Positions 18,159 to 27,918 of a stretch of 64,000 nucleotides of DNA are shown piece after piece. The stretch spans positions 1 through 64,000 of the forward strand of contig CANEVH010000001.1 in assembly GCA_947442105.1 (NCBI GenBank). The letters are read 5' to 3'. A model generated the notes under the pieces. The model made no database searches. It saw only the letters and a program-made list of their open reading frames with translations, and was not told where the DNA came from. Position 1 is the first letter of the stretch. Each line of letters begins with the position of its first letter. The translations under genes were made by a program, and so were the position numbers. This stretch comes from Comamonadaceae bacterium (GTDB lineage Bacteria; Pseudomonadota; Gammaproteobacteria; Burkholderiales; Burkholderiaceae_C).

Positions 18159-18524
18159 TTAAGGCACGATCATGCGAAAACTCGCATAGTGATCGGCCGT
18201 GTAGTAACAAACCTCTGGTGTAGTGGCTGGGCCACCGCACACAATTCTTTGGGCTCCACGGTCCCGCGAGCCCGGCGTTTTGACGGTGTATTCGCGGTAA
18301 AAACCCCGCTTTTGCAGGGGCAAAAGGCGTTCGCGGTTACCGAAAATGACACCGTCTTTTTCAAAAGGAAAGGGGCCGCCACGTTGAATGTTGCGCAAGG
18401 TTTCGACGCCCGACGCAGGCAAGGCCTGCTGCGAAATCGTCGCGAGTTGCCCCTGTAACGCAGGCGCTGCCGACGCGCCCAGGGCCAGTGGAAGCACCAA
18501 AAGCGCCACCATGCGACGCAGCAT
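18159..18524 (-). CDS. Secreted barnase-like guanyl-specific ribonuclease
   Basis: A 121-residue protein with a signal peptide (MLRRMVALLVLPLALGASAA, cleavage near ASAAPA) and a microbial RNase N1/T1 (barnase/RNase Sa) domain. The conserved pattern GGPFPFEKDGVIFGNRERLL is followed by FYREYTVKTPG with the catalytic Glu, by DRGAQRIV with the catalytic Arg, and by YYTADHYASFR with the catalytic His. Such enzymes cleave single-stranded RNA after G. All catalytic positions are present, so it should be active. Its barstar-type inhibitor is the next gene. ATG 18524 was preferred because it starts the signal peptide; the frame is open to 18578. Confidence 0.85.
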   Translation of the reverse strand: MLRRMVALLVLPLALGASAAPALQGQLATISQQALPASGVETLRNIQRGGPFPFEKDGVIFGNRERLLPLQKRGFYREYTVKTPGSRDRGAQRIVCGGPATTPEVCYYTADHYASFRMIVP

Positions 18525-18739
18525 ATGTTGCGATGCCCCGTTTGCTGCACGCCGTGTCACCTTCTCGCCCCAAACCACGTCAAAACCTTGTCAACGATCA
18601 AAAAAACTGCCCAAAACCGAAGGGCGATTGTCGTTGATCCCCTGTATATGCGCAATAGGCTTTCCCCAAGATACTGGAAAAAGCCAAGGGTTTACCCGAA
18701 ATTTTTGCGCTACTTCGGCCTGCCCCTGCCAGGGACTCT

Positions 18740-19093
18740 TTAGCGTGGCTTGCCGAGATGGCGCATCAATTGTTCGCTTCGGCTGTCGCTTGGGTTTGTG
18801 TCGTCTTGGGGTTTTGCGGTACGCACGCCGTGCACGCCCAGGATGCTGACAAAAAATGCGTCCGCCCCCGCTTTGCCTGCGGCGTCCATGAGGCCAATGA
18901 GCGTGGCGAAATGCACCTCGCTGGCGTCGGCCTCGGTGCTGCCAAAGCGGCAGGCAAAGTCCCAGTAGTCCACACCTTCGGGCAAGGCGGCGCGGCGCTG
19001 GCGTGCCACGTACTTGCGCACTTCGTGTTTGCTGGCGTCGAGCAGGCGGTCACGGTGGCGGCCTTCGACAGTGAGTTGGAATAGTTTTTTCAC
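18740..19093 (-). CDS. Conserved hypothetical protein (DUF6172-like)
   Basis: A 117-residue protein beginning MKKLFQLTVEGRHRDRLLDA with a basic N-terminal half (KHEVRKYVARQRRAALPEG) and the segment WDFACRFG. I believe it belongs to the DUF6172 family of short conserved proteobacterial proteins; function unknown. No signal peptide or membrane segment is seen. It stands alone between maeB and the ribonuclease gene, all on the minus strand. Confidence 0.65.
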   Translation of the reverse strand: MKKLFQLTVEGRHRDRLLDASKHEVRKYVARQRRAALPEGVDYWDFACRFGSTEADASEVHFATLIGLMDAAGKAGADAFFVSILGVHGVRTAKPQDDTNPSDSRSEQLMRHLGKPR

Positions 19094-19135
19094 GCAGTCC
19101 TATTAAATGGGGCCATTATTGGGCCGTTTGCAGTG

Positions 19136-21499
19136 TCAGCGTGCGGCGTTGGCATCGGCCACGGTGAGCGCGGTCATATTCACAATGCGCCGCACCGTGG
19201 TGCTGGCGGTGAGCACGTGCACCGGCTTGGCCGCGCCCAAGAGCACTGGCCCAATGGCAATGTTGCCGCCCGCAGCCGTTTTGAGCAGGTTGTAAGCGAT
19301 GTTGGCAGCGTCGATATTGGGCATGACCAGCAGGTTGGCGTCCCCTTGCAGCGGGCTGTTGGGCATCAGCGCAGCGCGGGCGTGGCCGTCCAGGGCCAGG
19401 TCGCCGTGCATTTCGCCATCGACCTCAAGCCAAGGTGCGTCTTGTTGCAAGATGCGCAAGGTCTCGCGCATTTTCACGGCGCTGGGCTCGTTGCTGCTGC
19501 CAAAGTTGGAGTGGCTCAAGAGCGCGGCTTTGGGCGCAATGCCAAAGCGCAGCATCTCTTCTGCCGCCATCACAGTAATGCGCGCCAGTTCTTGTGCGCT
19601 CGGGTCGTAATTGACGTGGGTGTCCACCACAAACACCTGGCGCCCGGGCAACATCAGGCCGTTCATGCAGGCGTAGATTTGCACATCCCGGCTGCTGCCC
19701 ACCGGCGCCGAGTGGCGTTTGCCAATCACCTGGTCGATGTAGTTCAGGTGCAGCGCGGTGGTGCCCCAGGTGCCGCAAATCAGCCCGTCCACGTCGCCCT
19801 TGTGCAGCAGCATGGCGCCTATGAGCGTTAAGCGCCTGCGCATTTCGATCTTGGCCACCTGCACGGTCACGCCTTTGCGCTCGGCCATGCGGTGGTAGGT
19901 TTGCCAAAAGTCGCGGTAGCGGTGGTCTTGCTCGACGTTGACCACGGCGTACTCGTGGCCCTCGCGCAAGCGCAGGCCGAATTTGGCAATGCGCTCGGCA
20001 ATCACTGCGGGGCGGCCAATCAGCGTGGGCATGGCCAGACCCTCGTCAACCACGATTTGGGTGGCGCGCAGCACGCGCTCGTCTTCGCCCTCGGCAAAGG
20101 CCACGCGTTTTTTGAGCGCGTGCTTGGCCATGGCAAAGATGGGGCGCATGGTGGTGCCCGAGGCGTAGACAAAGCTTTGAAGTCGCTCGCGGTAAGCGTC
20201 CATGTCGACGATCGGGCGCAGCGCCACGCCGCTGTCAAACGCGGCCTGGGCCACGGCCGGGGCGATTTTCATCATCAGGCGCGGGTCGAAAGGCTTGGGG
20301 ATGAGGTATTCCGGGCCAAAGGCGAGCTGTTCACCGGCGTAGGCCGCAGCCACCACGTCGCTTTGCTCGGCCTGGGCCAGTTCGGCAATGGCGTGCACGG
20401 CGGCGATTTCCATCTCCACCGTGATGGTGGAAGCCCCGGCGTCCAGCGCGCCTCGGAAGATGTAAGGGAAACACAGGACGTTGTTGACCTGGTTGTGAAA
20501 GTCGCTGCGCCCGGTGGCCATGATGGCGTCGTCGCGCACGGCTTTCACTTCTTCGGGCAAGATTTCAGGCGTGGGGTTGGCCAGGGCAAAAATGAGCGGT
20601 CGGGCCGCCATGCTTTTCACCATGTCGGGTTTGAGCACGCCGCCCGCCGACAAACCCAGAAACACGTCCGCGTCGGCAATGATCTCGCGCAGCGTGCGCG
20701 CCTCGGTCTTTTGGGCGAAAAACTCCTTGTCCGCGTCCATCAGTTCGGTACGGCCCTCGTAGACCACACCGGCTAAGTCGGTGACATAAATGTTTTCACG
20801 TGGAATGCCCAGTTTGACCAGCAGGCCCAGACAGGCCAGCGCGGCGGCACCGGCGCCGGAGGTGACCAGTTTGATCTGCTTGGGGTCTTTGCCCACCACT
20901 TTGAGGCCATTGAGAAGCGCCGCGCCCACCACGATGGCAGTGCCGTGCTGGTCGTCATGGAAGACCGGAATCTTCATGCGCTCGCGCAGCTTGCGCTCTA
21001 CATAAAAGCAGTCTGGCGCTTTGATGTCTTCGAGGTTGATGCCGCCAAAGGTCGGCTCCAGCGAGGCAATGATGTCGACCAGCTTGTCCAGGTCGTGTTT
21101 TTCATTGATTTCGATGTCAAACACGTCAATACCGGCAAACTTTTTGAACAAAACCCCTTTGCCCTCCATCACCGGCTTGGCCGCCAGCGGACCGATGTCG
21201 CCCAGGCCCAGCACTGCCGTGCCGTTGGTGATGACCGCCACCAGGTTGCCCCGGCTGGTGTACTTAAAGGCGTTGTTGGGGTCTTTGACAATTTCTTCGC
21301 ACGGAGCGGCCACGCCGGGCGAATAGGCCAGCGCCAGATCGTGCTGGTTGAGCAACTGCTTGGTCGCCGCAATCGCGATTTTTCCGGGGGTGGGGAATTG
21401 GTGGTATTCCAGCGCGGCCTGGCGCAGCTGGGCCCGTTGTTCTAGCGCCGCCGCTGCATGGGCTGCTGCGCTGGGGGTGGGTAGGGAGTCGTGGGCCAT
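19136..21499 (-). CDS. maeB: NADP-dependent malic enzyme MaeB (malic enzyme-phosphotransacetylase fusion)
   Basis: MaeB oxidatively decarboxylates malate to pyruvate with NADP. The 787-residue protein has the malic enzyme catalytic domain (about 20-155: [36 protein letters not shown]), the NAD(P)-binding domain (about 160-400: [25 protein letters not shown]) and a C-terminal phosphate-acetyltransferase-like domain (about 430-785) that is usually regulatory rather than catalytic. ATG 21499 has AAGGACG upstream. It is followed by two small genes of unrelated function. Confidence 0.94.
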   Translation of the reverse strand: MAHDSLPTPSAAAHAAAALEQRAQLRQAALEYHQFPTPGKIAIAATKQLLNQHDLALAYSPGVAAPCEEIVKDPNNAFKYTSRGNLVAVITNGTAVLGLGDIGPLAAKPVMEGKGVLFKKFAGIDVFDIEINEKHDLDKLVDIIASLEPTFGGINLEDIKAPDCFYVERKLRERMKIPVFHDDQHGTAIVVGAALLNGLKVVGKDPKQIKLVTSGAGAAALACLGLLVKLGIPRENIYVTDLAGVVYEGRTELMDADKEFFAQKTEARTLREIIADADVFLGLSAGGVLKPDMVKSMAARPLIFALANPTPEILPEEVKAVRDDAIMATGRSDFHNQVNNVLCFPYIFRGALDAGASTITVEMEIAAVHAIAELAQAEQSDVVAAAYAGEQLAFGPEYLIPKPFDPRLMMKIAPAVAQAAFDSGVALRPIVDMDAYRERLQSFVYASGTTMRPIFAMAKHALKKRVAFAEGEDERVLRATQIVVDEGLAMPTLIGRPAVIAERIAKFGLRLREGHEYAVVNVEQDHRYRDFWQTYHRMAERKGVTVQVAKIEMRRRLTLIGAMLLHKGDVDGLICGTWGTTALHLNYIDQVIGKRHSAPVGSSRDVQIYACMNGLMLPGRQVFVVDTHVNYDPSAQELARITVMAAEEMLRFGIAPKAALLSHSNFGSSNEPSAVKMRETLRILQQDAPWLEVDGEMHGDLALDGHARAALMPNSPLQGDANLLVMPNIDAANIAYNLLKTAAGGNIAIGPVLLGAAKPVHVLTASTTVRRIVNMTALTVADANAAR

Positions 21500-21675
21500 T
21501 GTGCGTCCTTGGGTCGCTGGGGCGGACCGGGCAAAAAAGCCGTTTTCCGCTGTGCTGCTGAGGGGGGCGATTGTAGTCTTGGGGACTTTTAGCGCCCTGG
21601 TGAACGGCGCCCTTATGACGCTGTTCTGCCGCTGTTGCCAGCCCTTGGGGGCGCTCGGCAATGCTGCTAACTGTC

Positions 21676-21698
21676 AAAAAGGTGCGCAGCACCTTTTT
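21676..21698 (-). terminator. Intrinsic terminator for the rubrerythrin operon
   Basis: A perfect 10-bp stem (AAAAAGGTGC / GCACCTTTTT, loop GCA) lies just after the rubredoxin reductase stop on the minus strand. Its GGTGCGCAGCACC core is shared with the ~50-bp dispersed repeats. Confidence 0.75.
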
Positions 21699-21713
21699 GA
21701 GAGTGCTTCCACC

Positions 21714-22934
21714 TCACAGCACGGTGGTCTTGGCCAGCTCCATGCGCCGTGTGGTTTGCCCGCCGGTCAGTACAAAGCCGCGTTGCTGCCCCTCCGGGTC
21801 CATAAAGCGCCAAACGCCACCGCTTTGCGCGGCTGCGGCGTCTTGCGCATCAGCCACCCAGGCGCCGGCCTGCACCGGGTGGGGAGCCGCCACGACCGTG
21901 GGCAGCGCCGGGGTCTTGATGGACACCGGCATGAGCGGAAAAACCAGCGCGGTGGGTGTGCCGGTCAGTGTGGCCGCCAGCGCACGCGCGGCGTTCATGA
22001 TGGGCATGACGTAAGGCAGGGTGCGCGCACCGGCGCTGGCATATTGGGCGCAGTCGCCCAGGGCAAAAACCTGGGGCGCACTGGTTTGCAGATGGTCGTC
22101 CACCACCACGCCACGCTCGCAGGCAATGCCTGCTGCGCTGGCCAGCGCGGTGTCGGCGCGCAGGCCAATGGCGCTGAGCACCACATCGGCGCCCAGCACG
22201 TCGCCGGTAGACAGTGTGACCGCCAGCGGCGAGGCGTCCGTGCTGTGCTTGACGGCTTGCACCGTGGCGCCAAAGTGCCACACCGCGCCCAGCGCCTGCA
22301 AGGCGGCGCGCAATTGCTCGCCTGCGGCGGCGGGCAGCAAGGCGGCCAGGGGGCGCTCGGTCGGGTCCACCACGTGTACGCGGTAGCCGCCCAGCAGCAA
22401 GTCATTGGCAAACTCGCAGCCAATCAGGCCCGCACCCATGATGAGCACGGTTTTGGGCGCCGCGCCCAGCGTGCTTTGAAAGTGCGCCAGGTCGGTAAGC
22501 TGGTTGATGGACTGCACGCCTGCGCTGGCGTCGCCTTGCAGCGGCAGGCGGATGGGGTGCGCGCCGGTAGCAAGCACCAGTTGGCCGTAGGCTTGGGTGT
22601 GGGTGGCGCCGTCAGCGGTGCTAAGCGTCAGGGTTTTTGCTTGGGTATCGATGCCGCGGACCACCGTGTGGGCGTGCAGAGTCACATTCAAGGTTTCGGC
22701 CATCTTGGCCGCGGGCGTGGTGACCAGTTGCTCTGCGCTGCGCTTTTGCGCGCAGGCATTGGACAGCGTGGGCTTGGCGTAGAAGTCGCCGCTGTCTAAA
22801 GTGACCAGCACGATGGGCGTGCTTGTGTCGAGCTTGCGGAACTCGCGGGCCGTCGTCCAGCCCGCCAAGCCGGCGCCGACGATGACCAGGGCCGCTTGCT
22901 CGTGCGCTGCGTGGGGGGTGGGGACGGCGCTCAT
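21714..22934 (-). CDS. Rubredoxin-NAD(P)+ reductase (FAD-dependent)
   Basis: A 406-residue flavoprotein of the pyridine-nucleotide-disulfide-oxidoreductase fold. It has an N-terminal FAD-binding GAGLAGWTTAREF (about residues 20-32), a second nucleotide-binding loop IMGAGLIGCEFAND near residue 165 and the FAD motif VFALGDCAQY near residue 290. The closest fit is rubredoxin reductase, because the rubredoxin gene lies directly upstream (stop and start codons adjoin) and rubrerythrin precedes that. The three would form an NAD(P)H to rubredoxin to rubrerythrin electron chain for peroxide reduction. Confidence 0.88.
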   Translation of the reverse strand: MSAVPTPHAAHEQAALVIVGAGLAGWTTAREFRKLDTSTPIVLVTLDSGDFYAKPTLSNACAQKRSAEQLVTTPAAKMAETLNVTLHAHTVVRGIDTQAKTLTLSTADGATHTQAYGQLVLATGAHPIRLPLQGDASAGVQSINQLTDLAHFQSTLGAAPKTVLIMGAGLIGCEFANDLLLGGYRVHVVDPTERPLAALLPAAAGEQLRAALQALGAVWHFGATVQAVKHSTDASPLAVTLSTGDVLGADVVLSAIGLRADTALASAAGIACERGVVVDDHLQTSAPQVFALGDCAQYASAGARTLPYVMPIMNAARALAATLTGTPTALVFPLMPVSIKTPALPTVVAAPHPVQAGAWVADAQDAAAAQSGGVWRFMDPEGQQRGFVLTGGQTTRRMELAKTTVL

Positions 22935-23099
22935 TCAGATGGCCACGACTTCAAAGTCGGCCTTGGCCACGCCGCAGTCTGGGCAGGCCCAAGTCTCGGG
23001 CACATCGGCCCACAGGGTGCCGGGGGCGAGGCCGTCTTCGGGGCGGCCAGCGGCCTCGTCGTACACAAAGCCACACACGATGCAGATATAGGTTTTCAT
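22935..23099 (-). CDS. Rubredoxin
   Basis: A 54-residue rubredoxin. Both iron-binding CxxC knuckles are present: [12 protein letters not shown] and [12 protein letters not shown], giving the four-cysteine Fe site. The spacing (about 30 residues between knuckles) and length are typical. It starts at ATG 23099 and its stop is immediately followed by the reductase ATG. It probably carries electrons from the reductase to the adjacent rubrerythrin. Confidence 0.95.
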   Translation of the reverse strand: MKTYICIVCGFVYDEAAGRPEDGLAPGTLWADVPETWACPDCGVAKADFEVVAI

Positions 23100-23155
23100 G
23101 GGTTTTCTCTCAAAAATAGAAGTGAATAAGTTTTGCGCACGTCCATCGACGCAAA

Positions 23156-23671
23156 TTACTTGGCCGTGACTGTAGCGAGAACCGATTGGTAGTGTTTGGC
23201 GTGGCCCTCTTCCACCTTGGTCAGGGCGGCAAAGCGCTTTTGCGCCTTGTTGAGCGTGGCTTTCAGGGCGGTGGCTTGGGCCAATGCGGCCTGAAAGGCC
23301 TCGGCGTGCTCGCGGCTTTCGGCAATTTGTGCATCGATTTCGGCCAAGGCTGCGGCGTTGCCCTCTGCTTCGGCGGTTTTGCGAAAGCCGGGGTACATCT
23401 CGGTGTATTCGTAGGTTTCACCCGCAATCGCGATTTCCAAGGACTTGGCAGACGTCATGCTGGCCTTCGGGTAGAGCAAGTCCAGGTGACCAAACGCGTG
23501 CATCAGCTCTTGGCTGGCGGTGTCTTCAAACGCCTGGGCGGTGGTGTCGTCGCCGCGTTCGCGCGCCAGTTTGGCGAAGTAGCGGTATTTGGTGTGCGCC
23601 ATCGATTCGCCGGCAAAGGCAGATTCGAGGTTGGCCATGGTTTTGATCTCGGGGCGGCTGGGGGTGGTCAT
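23156..23671 (-). CDS. Rubrerythrin-like diiron peroxidase
   Basis: A 171-residue ferritin-like four-helix protein of the rubrerythrin family that reduces hydrogen peroxide. Diiron ligand motifs are visible: [18 protein letters not shown], the first E/ExxH-type pair [13 protein letters not shown], and the second half with [14 protein letters not shown] and [10 protein letters not shown]. It lacks the C-terminal rubredoxin domain of classical rubrerythrin; a separate rubredoxin gene 56 bases downstream supplies that part. The first gene of the operon, it has a plausible promoter and an OxyR-like palindrome upstream. Confidence 0.9.
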   Translation of the reverse strand: MTTPSRPEIKTMANLESAFAGESMAHTKYRYFAKLARERGDDTTAQAFEDTASQELMHAFGHLDLLYPKASMTSAKSLEIAIAGETYEYTEMYPGFRKTAEAEGNAAALAEIDAQIAESREHAEAFQAALAQATALKATLNKAQKRFAALTKVEEGHAKHYQSVLATVTAK

Positions 23672-23700
23672 GGTGCGAACTCCTGGGGATGCTTACAAAT

Positions 23701-23726
23701 TGCCCATTGAGGGATTTCAATGGGCA
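23701..23726. promoter_or_regulatory. Inverted repeat in the rubrerythrin 5' leader
   Basis: A 9-bp perfect inverted repeat TGCCCATTG / CAATGGGCA with an 8-base spacer, between the promoter and the start codon. It may be an operator or a leader hairpin; nothing further identifies it. Confidence 0.4.
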
Positions 23727-23735
23727 TGGGGGGGA

Positions 23736-23802
23736 ATCATAGGCCTGGTTTATTGATTGGGCCAATTGCAAATCGCTAATGGATTGATAGTTTCTATCGG
23801 TT
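23736..23802 (-). promoter_or_regulatory. Candidate rubrerythrin promoter with OxyR-like site
   Basis: On the minus strand, TTGGCC (23760-23765) and TATGAT (23736-23741) are separated by 18 bases. About 20 bases upstream of the -35 is the palindrome GATAGTTTCTATC inside ATTGATAGTTTCTATCGGTT (23783-23802). It resembles ATAG/CTAT-type OxyR sites, although the central spacing is shorter than the E. coli consensus. Peroxide-inducible control would suit the gene product; this is inference. The rest of the gap up to 24017 shows nothing else. Confidence 0.4.
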
Positions 23803-24017
23803 GACCGCTGTGGCGCTGGACCGGGCGGGGTCCGTGGGCGCCAGGGCTCATCTGTCGCTGCGCGCCAGAAAATCGCCCCAGCGCCCACTGCCCCGCCCGG
23901 CCCAGCGAGTGGTTTGCCGGTCCTTCAGACGCTTAAATTATCGAGACGGCAGGCTTCTGTAGCAGTGTGACAGCGCACAAACCGTCGCGCAGACCCTGCG
24001 CTGAAGACTGCGGGCGT

Positions 24018-26318
24018 TTAGAGCTTGAGTTCGAGTTTGGCAGCGACGTTGATGGATGAGGGTGCGGTGCTTTGCGTGGCCTCGCGCAGCGACTGGCCTG
24101 CGCTGTTGCTGCTCAGCACCGTGCCGCCGCTCAAGTAGTCGCGGGCGCTGAAGTTGCTCGCACTCAGGCGCAGCAGGGCGCTGGGACTGAAGGTCCAGAC
24201 CAGCGAGGCGTCGGCCACCAGCTTGTCGCTTTGAAACGCCTGCTCGGTGGCGCTGAGTTGGGTGGTGTAGCCCGGCGTGTAGTTCAGGTTGCCGCTGATT
24301 TTGAGCGGCCAGCCGCGCACGGCGTAGTCGGCGCCCAGATTGGCGCTGCCGTCGGGCTGCTGGTCTATGCGGTTGTTGGGGCCGGGCACGCCGTCCACGC
24401 TGGAGCGAAACAGGCTGAGGTTGGCGCGCAGGTCCACGGCTGGCGCCTGGGGCAGCCACTCGGTCAGGCGCAGCTTGGCCTCTAACTCAATGCCTTGCGT
24501 GGTGGCGCTGCCCACGTTTTGGGTGCGGGTGACCCAGCGCTGGCTGTCGGACCAAGAAACCGTCTCCAGGGCAGTTTGGTTGCGCATCAGATTGCTGATC
24601 TGGCGGGTAAACACATTGGCGCTGAGCAAGCCGCCGCCGGCCAGGTAGTGCTCAAAGGCCAGGTCAATGCCGGTGGCCAGTTCGGGCTGCAAGTTGGGGT
24701 TGCCCGCGCGGTCGGACTGCGATTCGGTGTTGCTGCCGCTGGGGTACATCGTATTGATCGTGGGCCGGGCGATCAGCTTGCCCAGATTGGGCGCGCGGTA
24801 GCTGCGCGTCAGGCTCAGGCGAAACTGGTCTTTCACCGCCAGGTCGGGCCGCCACACGCCATGCAGCAGCGGCGTGAGCACCGCGCTCTGGTTGCTGATT
24901 TGCGGGTCGTTGACCGTGGGGCTGCCCACGGTGCGTATGCCTTCCCAGCGCAGGCCCACGTGGGCGGCCCAGTGGGGGTTGATCTCCCATTCGTCTTGGC
25001 TGTACACGGCCAGGCGCTGGCTGCTGGCAAGCAAAGTGCCGTCAAAGTCGCTCAAAGGGCTTTGGCCGTCTTGCAGGGTGCTTGCGGTCTCGTTGCGCTG
25101 GTTGGATTCGAGCTCCAGGCCAGTGACCAGGTTGTGCTTGTCGGCAATCGACTGGGTGAGCTTGGCACTGCCCGAGACCGTGGTGTCTTGCTGGTCGGAC
25201 TGCTGCGCCAAGGCGCTGGCCGCGTTGGGCACGCCGCCCGTGCTGCCGCCGCTGTTGAGGGTTTGCGATGTGTAGCGCCATTGGCTCTGGCCCACGCTGG
25301 CGTTGAGCAGCAGCTTGGCGCCATCGTCCAACTTGCGCGCCCAGCTGCCGCCCGTGCGCAGCAGCTGGAAACGGCTGGTGGTATTGCCCACGCTGCTGGC
25401 ATAAGGCAGGTCGCCACCGGTTTGCGTCAGTCGGCTGCTGGACTCGCCGGTGCCCTGGGAGACGATGAACATAGGCGTGAGCGTGAAAGTGTCGCCGCCT
25501 GTGCCACTCCATTGCAGGCGCGCATTGGAATGCAGCATGTCGCGCTGGCTGCTGCCCGTGCTGCTCTCAAACTGGGTTTGGGTGCTGCCCGCGTCCAGGT
25601 TGTCGGTCTGGGTGGTCTTGCTCTGGTCGTTGTTGCGCTCGTTGTGCATGACCGACACCGACACGTTGTAGGCCACGCCGTCCACCGTGTCGTTGCGCGA
25701 CCAAGACGCGCCGGGCGTGGCGCGTCCGTTTTCCACGCCCACACCTGCGGTGGCATTGTTCAGGCGCTTGGTGTAGCCGCCGCGGGTGACGATGTTGATG
25801 GTGCCGGCAATCGCGCGGGCGCCGGTCTCCGCGGTGGGTGCGCGGAAGATCTCGATGCGCTCCACCTGTTCGGGCGCCATGTCGTCGGTGGAAAAACCGC
25901 GCGGCGCTGGTTCGCCGTCAATCAATATTTGCGTGTAGCCGCTGCCCATGCCGCGCATGCGGGGCGCGCCGCCGTGGCCGGGGCGCCCGCTGGTGGTCAC
26001 ACCCGGCAGGCGCTTGAACAGCTCGCCCAGGGTGGAGTCGCCATAGCGCTCAATCTCTTCGCGCCCGACCACGATCTTGGCGGCGGTGGACTGGCGCCGC
26101 TCCTCGCCCTCGCGGTTGGCGCGGATTTCTACCGGTTTGAGCGTTGGTGCCTCGGCGGGTGCGGGCAACGGGCTTGGTGTTGGCGCTGTGGTCGGGCTTT
26201 CTGTTGCCGCACTGGGGGCTGCGGGCGCACTCGCTTCTTGCGCGCCCACGGCGCCGGTCACCAGGCCCAGCGTCAGGAAGGTGGCGCCAAAGCGCCGAGG
26301 TGGGGAAATGAAGTTCAT
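24018..26318 (-). CDS. TonB-dependent outer-membrane receptor
   Basis: A 766-residue outer-membrane transporter that takes up a ligand (iron chelate or similar) using TonB energy. It has a signal peptide ending GAVGAQ, a Pro/Ala/Thr-rich linker, and a possible TonB-interacting stretch LKPVEIRANREGEERR near residue 60. A plug domain follows (about 80-190: LGELFKRLPGVTTSG, RMRGMGSGYTQILIDGEP, QVERIEIFRAP, GTINIVTRGG), then a 22-strand-type barrel ending in ...AAKLELKL, where a terminal aromatic residue is more usual. No siderophore synthesis or periplasmic binding genes are adjacent, so the ligand is unknown. No Fur box was convincing. Confidence 0.9.
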   Translation of the reverse strand: MNFISPPRRFGATFLTLGLVTGAVGAQEASAPAAPSAATESPTTAPTPSPLPAPAEAPTLKPVEIRANREGEERRQSTAAKIVVGREEIERYGDSTLGELFKRLPGVTTSGRPGHGGAPRMRGMGSGYTQILIDGEPAPRGFSTDDMAPEQVERIEIFRAPTAETGARAIAGTINIVTRGGYTKRLNNATAGVGVENGRATPGASWSRNDTVDGVAYNVSVSVMHNERNNDQSKTTQTDNLDAGSTQTQFESSTGSSQRDMLHSNARLQWSGTGGDTFTLTPMFIVSQGTGESSSRLTQTGGDLPYASSVGNTTSRFQLLRTGGSWARKLDDGAKLLLNASVGQSQWRYTSQTLNSGGSTGGVPNAASALAQQSDQQDTTVSGSAKLTQSIADKHNLVTGLELESNQRNETASTLQDGQSPLSDFDGTLLASSQRLAVYSQDEWEINPHWAAHVGLRWEGIRTVGSPTVNDPQISNQSAVLTPLLHGVWRPDLAVKDQFRLSLTRSYRAPNLGKLIARPTINTMYPSGSNTESQSDRAGNPNLQPELATGIDLAFEHYLAGGGLLSANVFTRQISNLMRNQTALETVSWSDSQRWVTRTQNVGSATTQGIELEAKLRLTEWLPQAPAVDLRANLSLFRSSVDGVPGPNNRIDQQPDGSANLGADYAVRGWPLKISGNLNYTPGYTTQLSATEQAFQSDKLVADASLVWTFSPSALLRLSASNFSARDYLSGGTVLSSNSAGQSLREATQSTAPSSINVAAKLELKL

Positions 26319-26477
26319 GGTTCAGGCAGAAATACCCTGACGGTAACCGCAGCCGGTAAAGCCCTGGTGACCGCCAGGGTGCGCAAGCGCATGCGAAGCG
26401 CACTATTGCGCAGGGGCGCGGGTTGGGAATCCTTCCGTGAACGGAAGCGCTATGCGCCCGCAACGCCCCTGCCACCG

Positions 26478-27869
26478 CTAGCCGCGCATCAGCGCCTCAA
26501 TCGCGTCCACCTCCACCGGCACGCCCCGGCTGATCAGCTCGCAGCCTGTCTCGGTGACGATGGCGTCGTCCTCAATGCGGATGCCAATGCCATGGAACTG
26601 CTCAGGCACGCCGGGCGCGGGGCGCACGTAAATGCCGGGCTCAATGGTGAGCACCATGCCCGCGCGCAGCACGCGCGCCGGGCGGTTGACGATGGACTCA
26701 CCCGTGAGCGCATCGCGCCGGGTGGTGGCCTGGCCGATTTCGCTGGGCTCGGTGTAGGCGCCGCAGTCGTGCACGTCCATGCCCAGCCAATGGCCGGTGC
26801 GGTGCATATAAAACGGAAAGTAGGCGCGCTTCTCAATCACATCTTGCAGGCTGCCCACCTTGTTGGCGTCCAGCAGCCCCAAGTCCAGCATGCCTTGGGC
26901 CAGCACTTTCACGGTGGCTTCGTGCGGATCGGTAAATCGCGCGCCAGCGTGCGTCGCGCCCACCGCCGCTTGCTGCGAGGCCAGCACCAGCTCGTAGAGC
27001 GCGCGCTGCGGCCCGGTGAACTTGCCGTTGGCCGGAAAGGTGCGTGTGATGTCTGAGGCGTAGCCGTCGAGTTCGCAACCCGCGTCAATCAGCACCAGTT
27101 CGCCGTTGCGCACCAGCCCGGCGTCGGCCCGGTAGTGCAGCACGCAAGCGTTCTCGCCGGCCGCCACGATGGAGCCATATGCCGGGCACTGCGAGCCGTG
27201 GCGGCGAAATTCGTGCAGCAGCTCGGCGTCCAGGTGGTATTCGCGCACCTCTTGGCCCGCGCGCAGCATGCGCGCGCTGAGCTGCATGGCGCGGACGTGG
27301 CCCCCGGCGCTGATCTGCGCGGCGCGGCGCATGGTGGCTTGCTCAAAGGCGTCTTTGACCAGGCGCATCTCGTCCAGCGGCTCGCACAAGTCGCGCTGCG
27401 CCGATGGGCACAAAGTGCCGTAGCGCACCCGGTCGCGCAGCGGCTGCAGCCAGCCGTTGACGCGCGCCTCCAGCCCCTTGTGCGTGGCAAACGGATACCA
27501 CACGGTGTCGCAGCCGTCCATCAGCAGCGGCATGCGGGTGTCCAGCTCGTCAATCGCATAGGCCTCGTCCACCCCCAGCGCGGCGGGCGCGGCCTGCGGC
27601 CCCAGGCGAATGCCGTCCCAGGTCTCGCGCTCCAGGTCCTTCGGCAGGCAAAACAGCACCGTCTTGCCGCTCCCGGTAATCGCCAGCCAGGCCCGAGGCT
27701 CGGTAAAGCCGCTCAGGTAATGAAAGTAGCTGTCAAAGCGGTACAAAAAGTCCGCGTCCCGGTTGCGCTGCTGCTCGGGTGCGGTGGGAATCAGCGCGAT
27801 GCCGTGGCTGCCGATGTGGGCGGCCAGGCGGGCGCGGCGGGTGGAATAAGGGGGGGATTGGGGCGTCAT
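26478..27869 (-). CDS. pepP: Xaa-Pro aminopeptidase PepP
   Basis: PepP removes the N-terminal residue from peptides with proline in second position. The 463-residue protein has the N-terminal creatinase-like domain (about 1-165) and the pita-bread metallopeptidase domain. Metal ligands are recognisable: Asp in LIDAGCELDGYASDITRTFP, His in HRTGHWLGMDVHD and Glu in TIEPGIY and GIRIEDD. It is normally the third gene of an amgK/murU/pepP neighbourhood; here the region just upstream is occupied by a TA module. A 29-codon copy of its 5' end is found at 31617-31706, evidence of a past duplication. Confidence 0.94.
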   Translation of the reverse strand: MTPQSPPYSTRRARLAAHIGSHGIALIPTAPEQQRNRDADFLYRFDSYFHYLSGFTEPRAWLAITGSGKTVLFCLPKDLERETWDGIRLGPQAAPAALGVDEAYAIDELDTRMPLLMDGCDTVWYPFATHKGLEARVNGWLQPLRDRVRYGTLCPSAQRDLCEPLDEMRLVKDAFEQATMRRAAQISAGGHVRAMQLSARMLRAGQEVREYHLDAELLHEFRRHGSQCPAYGSIVAAGENACVLHYRADAGLVRNGELVLIDAGCELDGYASDITRTFPANGKFTGPQRALYELVLASQQAAVGATHAGARFTDPHEATVKVLAQGMLDLGLLDANKVGSLQDVIEKRAYFPFYMHRTGHWLGMDVHDCGAYTEPSEIGQATTRRDALTGESIVNRPARVLRAGMVLTIEPGIYVRPAPGVPEQFHGIGIRIEDDAIVTETGCELISRGVPVEVDAIEALMRG

Positions 27870-27918
27870 GGGGGCATTTTAGGAACAGCGGGCTTGTAAG
27901 CACCATGCCAGGACTTAA

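Noticed and set aside
26319-26477. Cobalamin or other riboswitch before the TonB receptor
   Set aside because: TonB receptors are often so controlled, but no B12-box or other conserved aptamer core was found; only unspecific GC-rich stems.
24495-27056. An 853-codon plus-strand frame across the TonB receptor and pepP
   Set aside because: It is antisense to two well-supported genes, lacks domain similarity and shows the His/Gly/Arg-rich composition typical of antisense shadows in GC-rich DNA.
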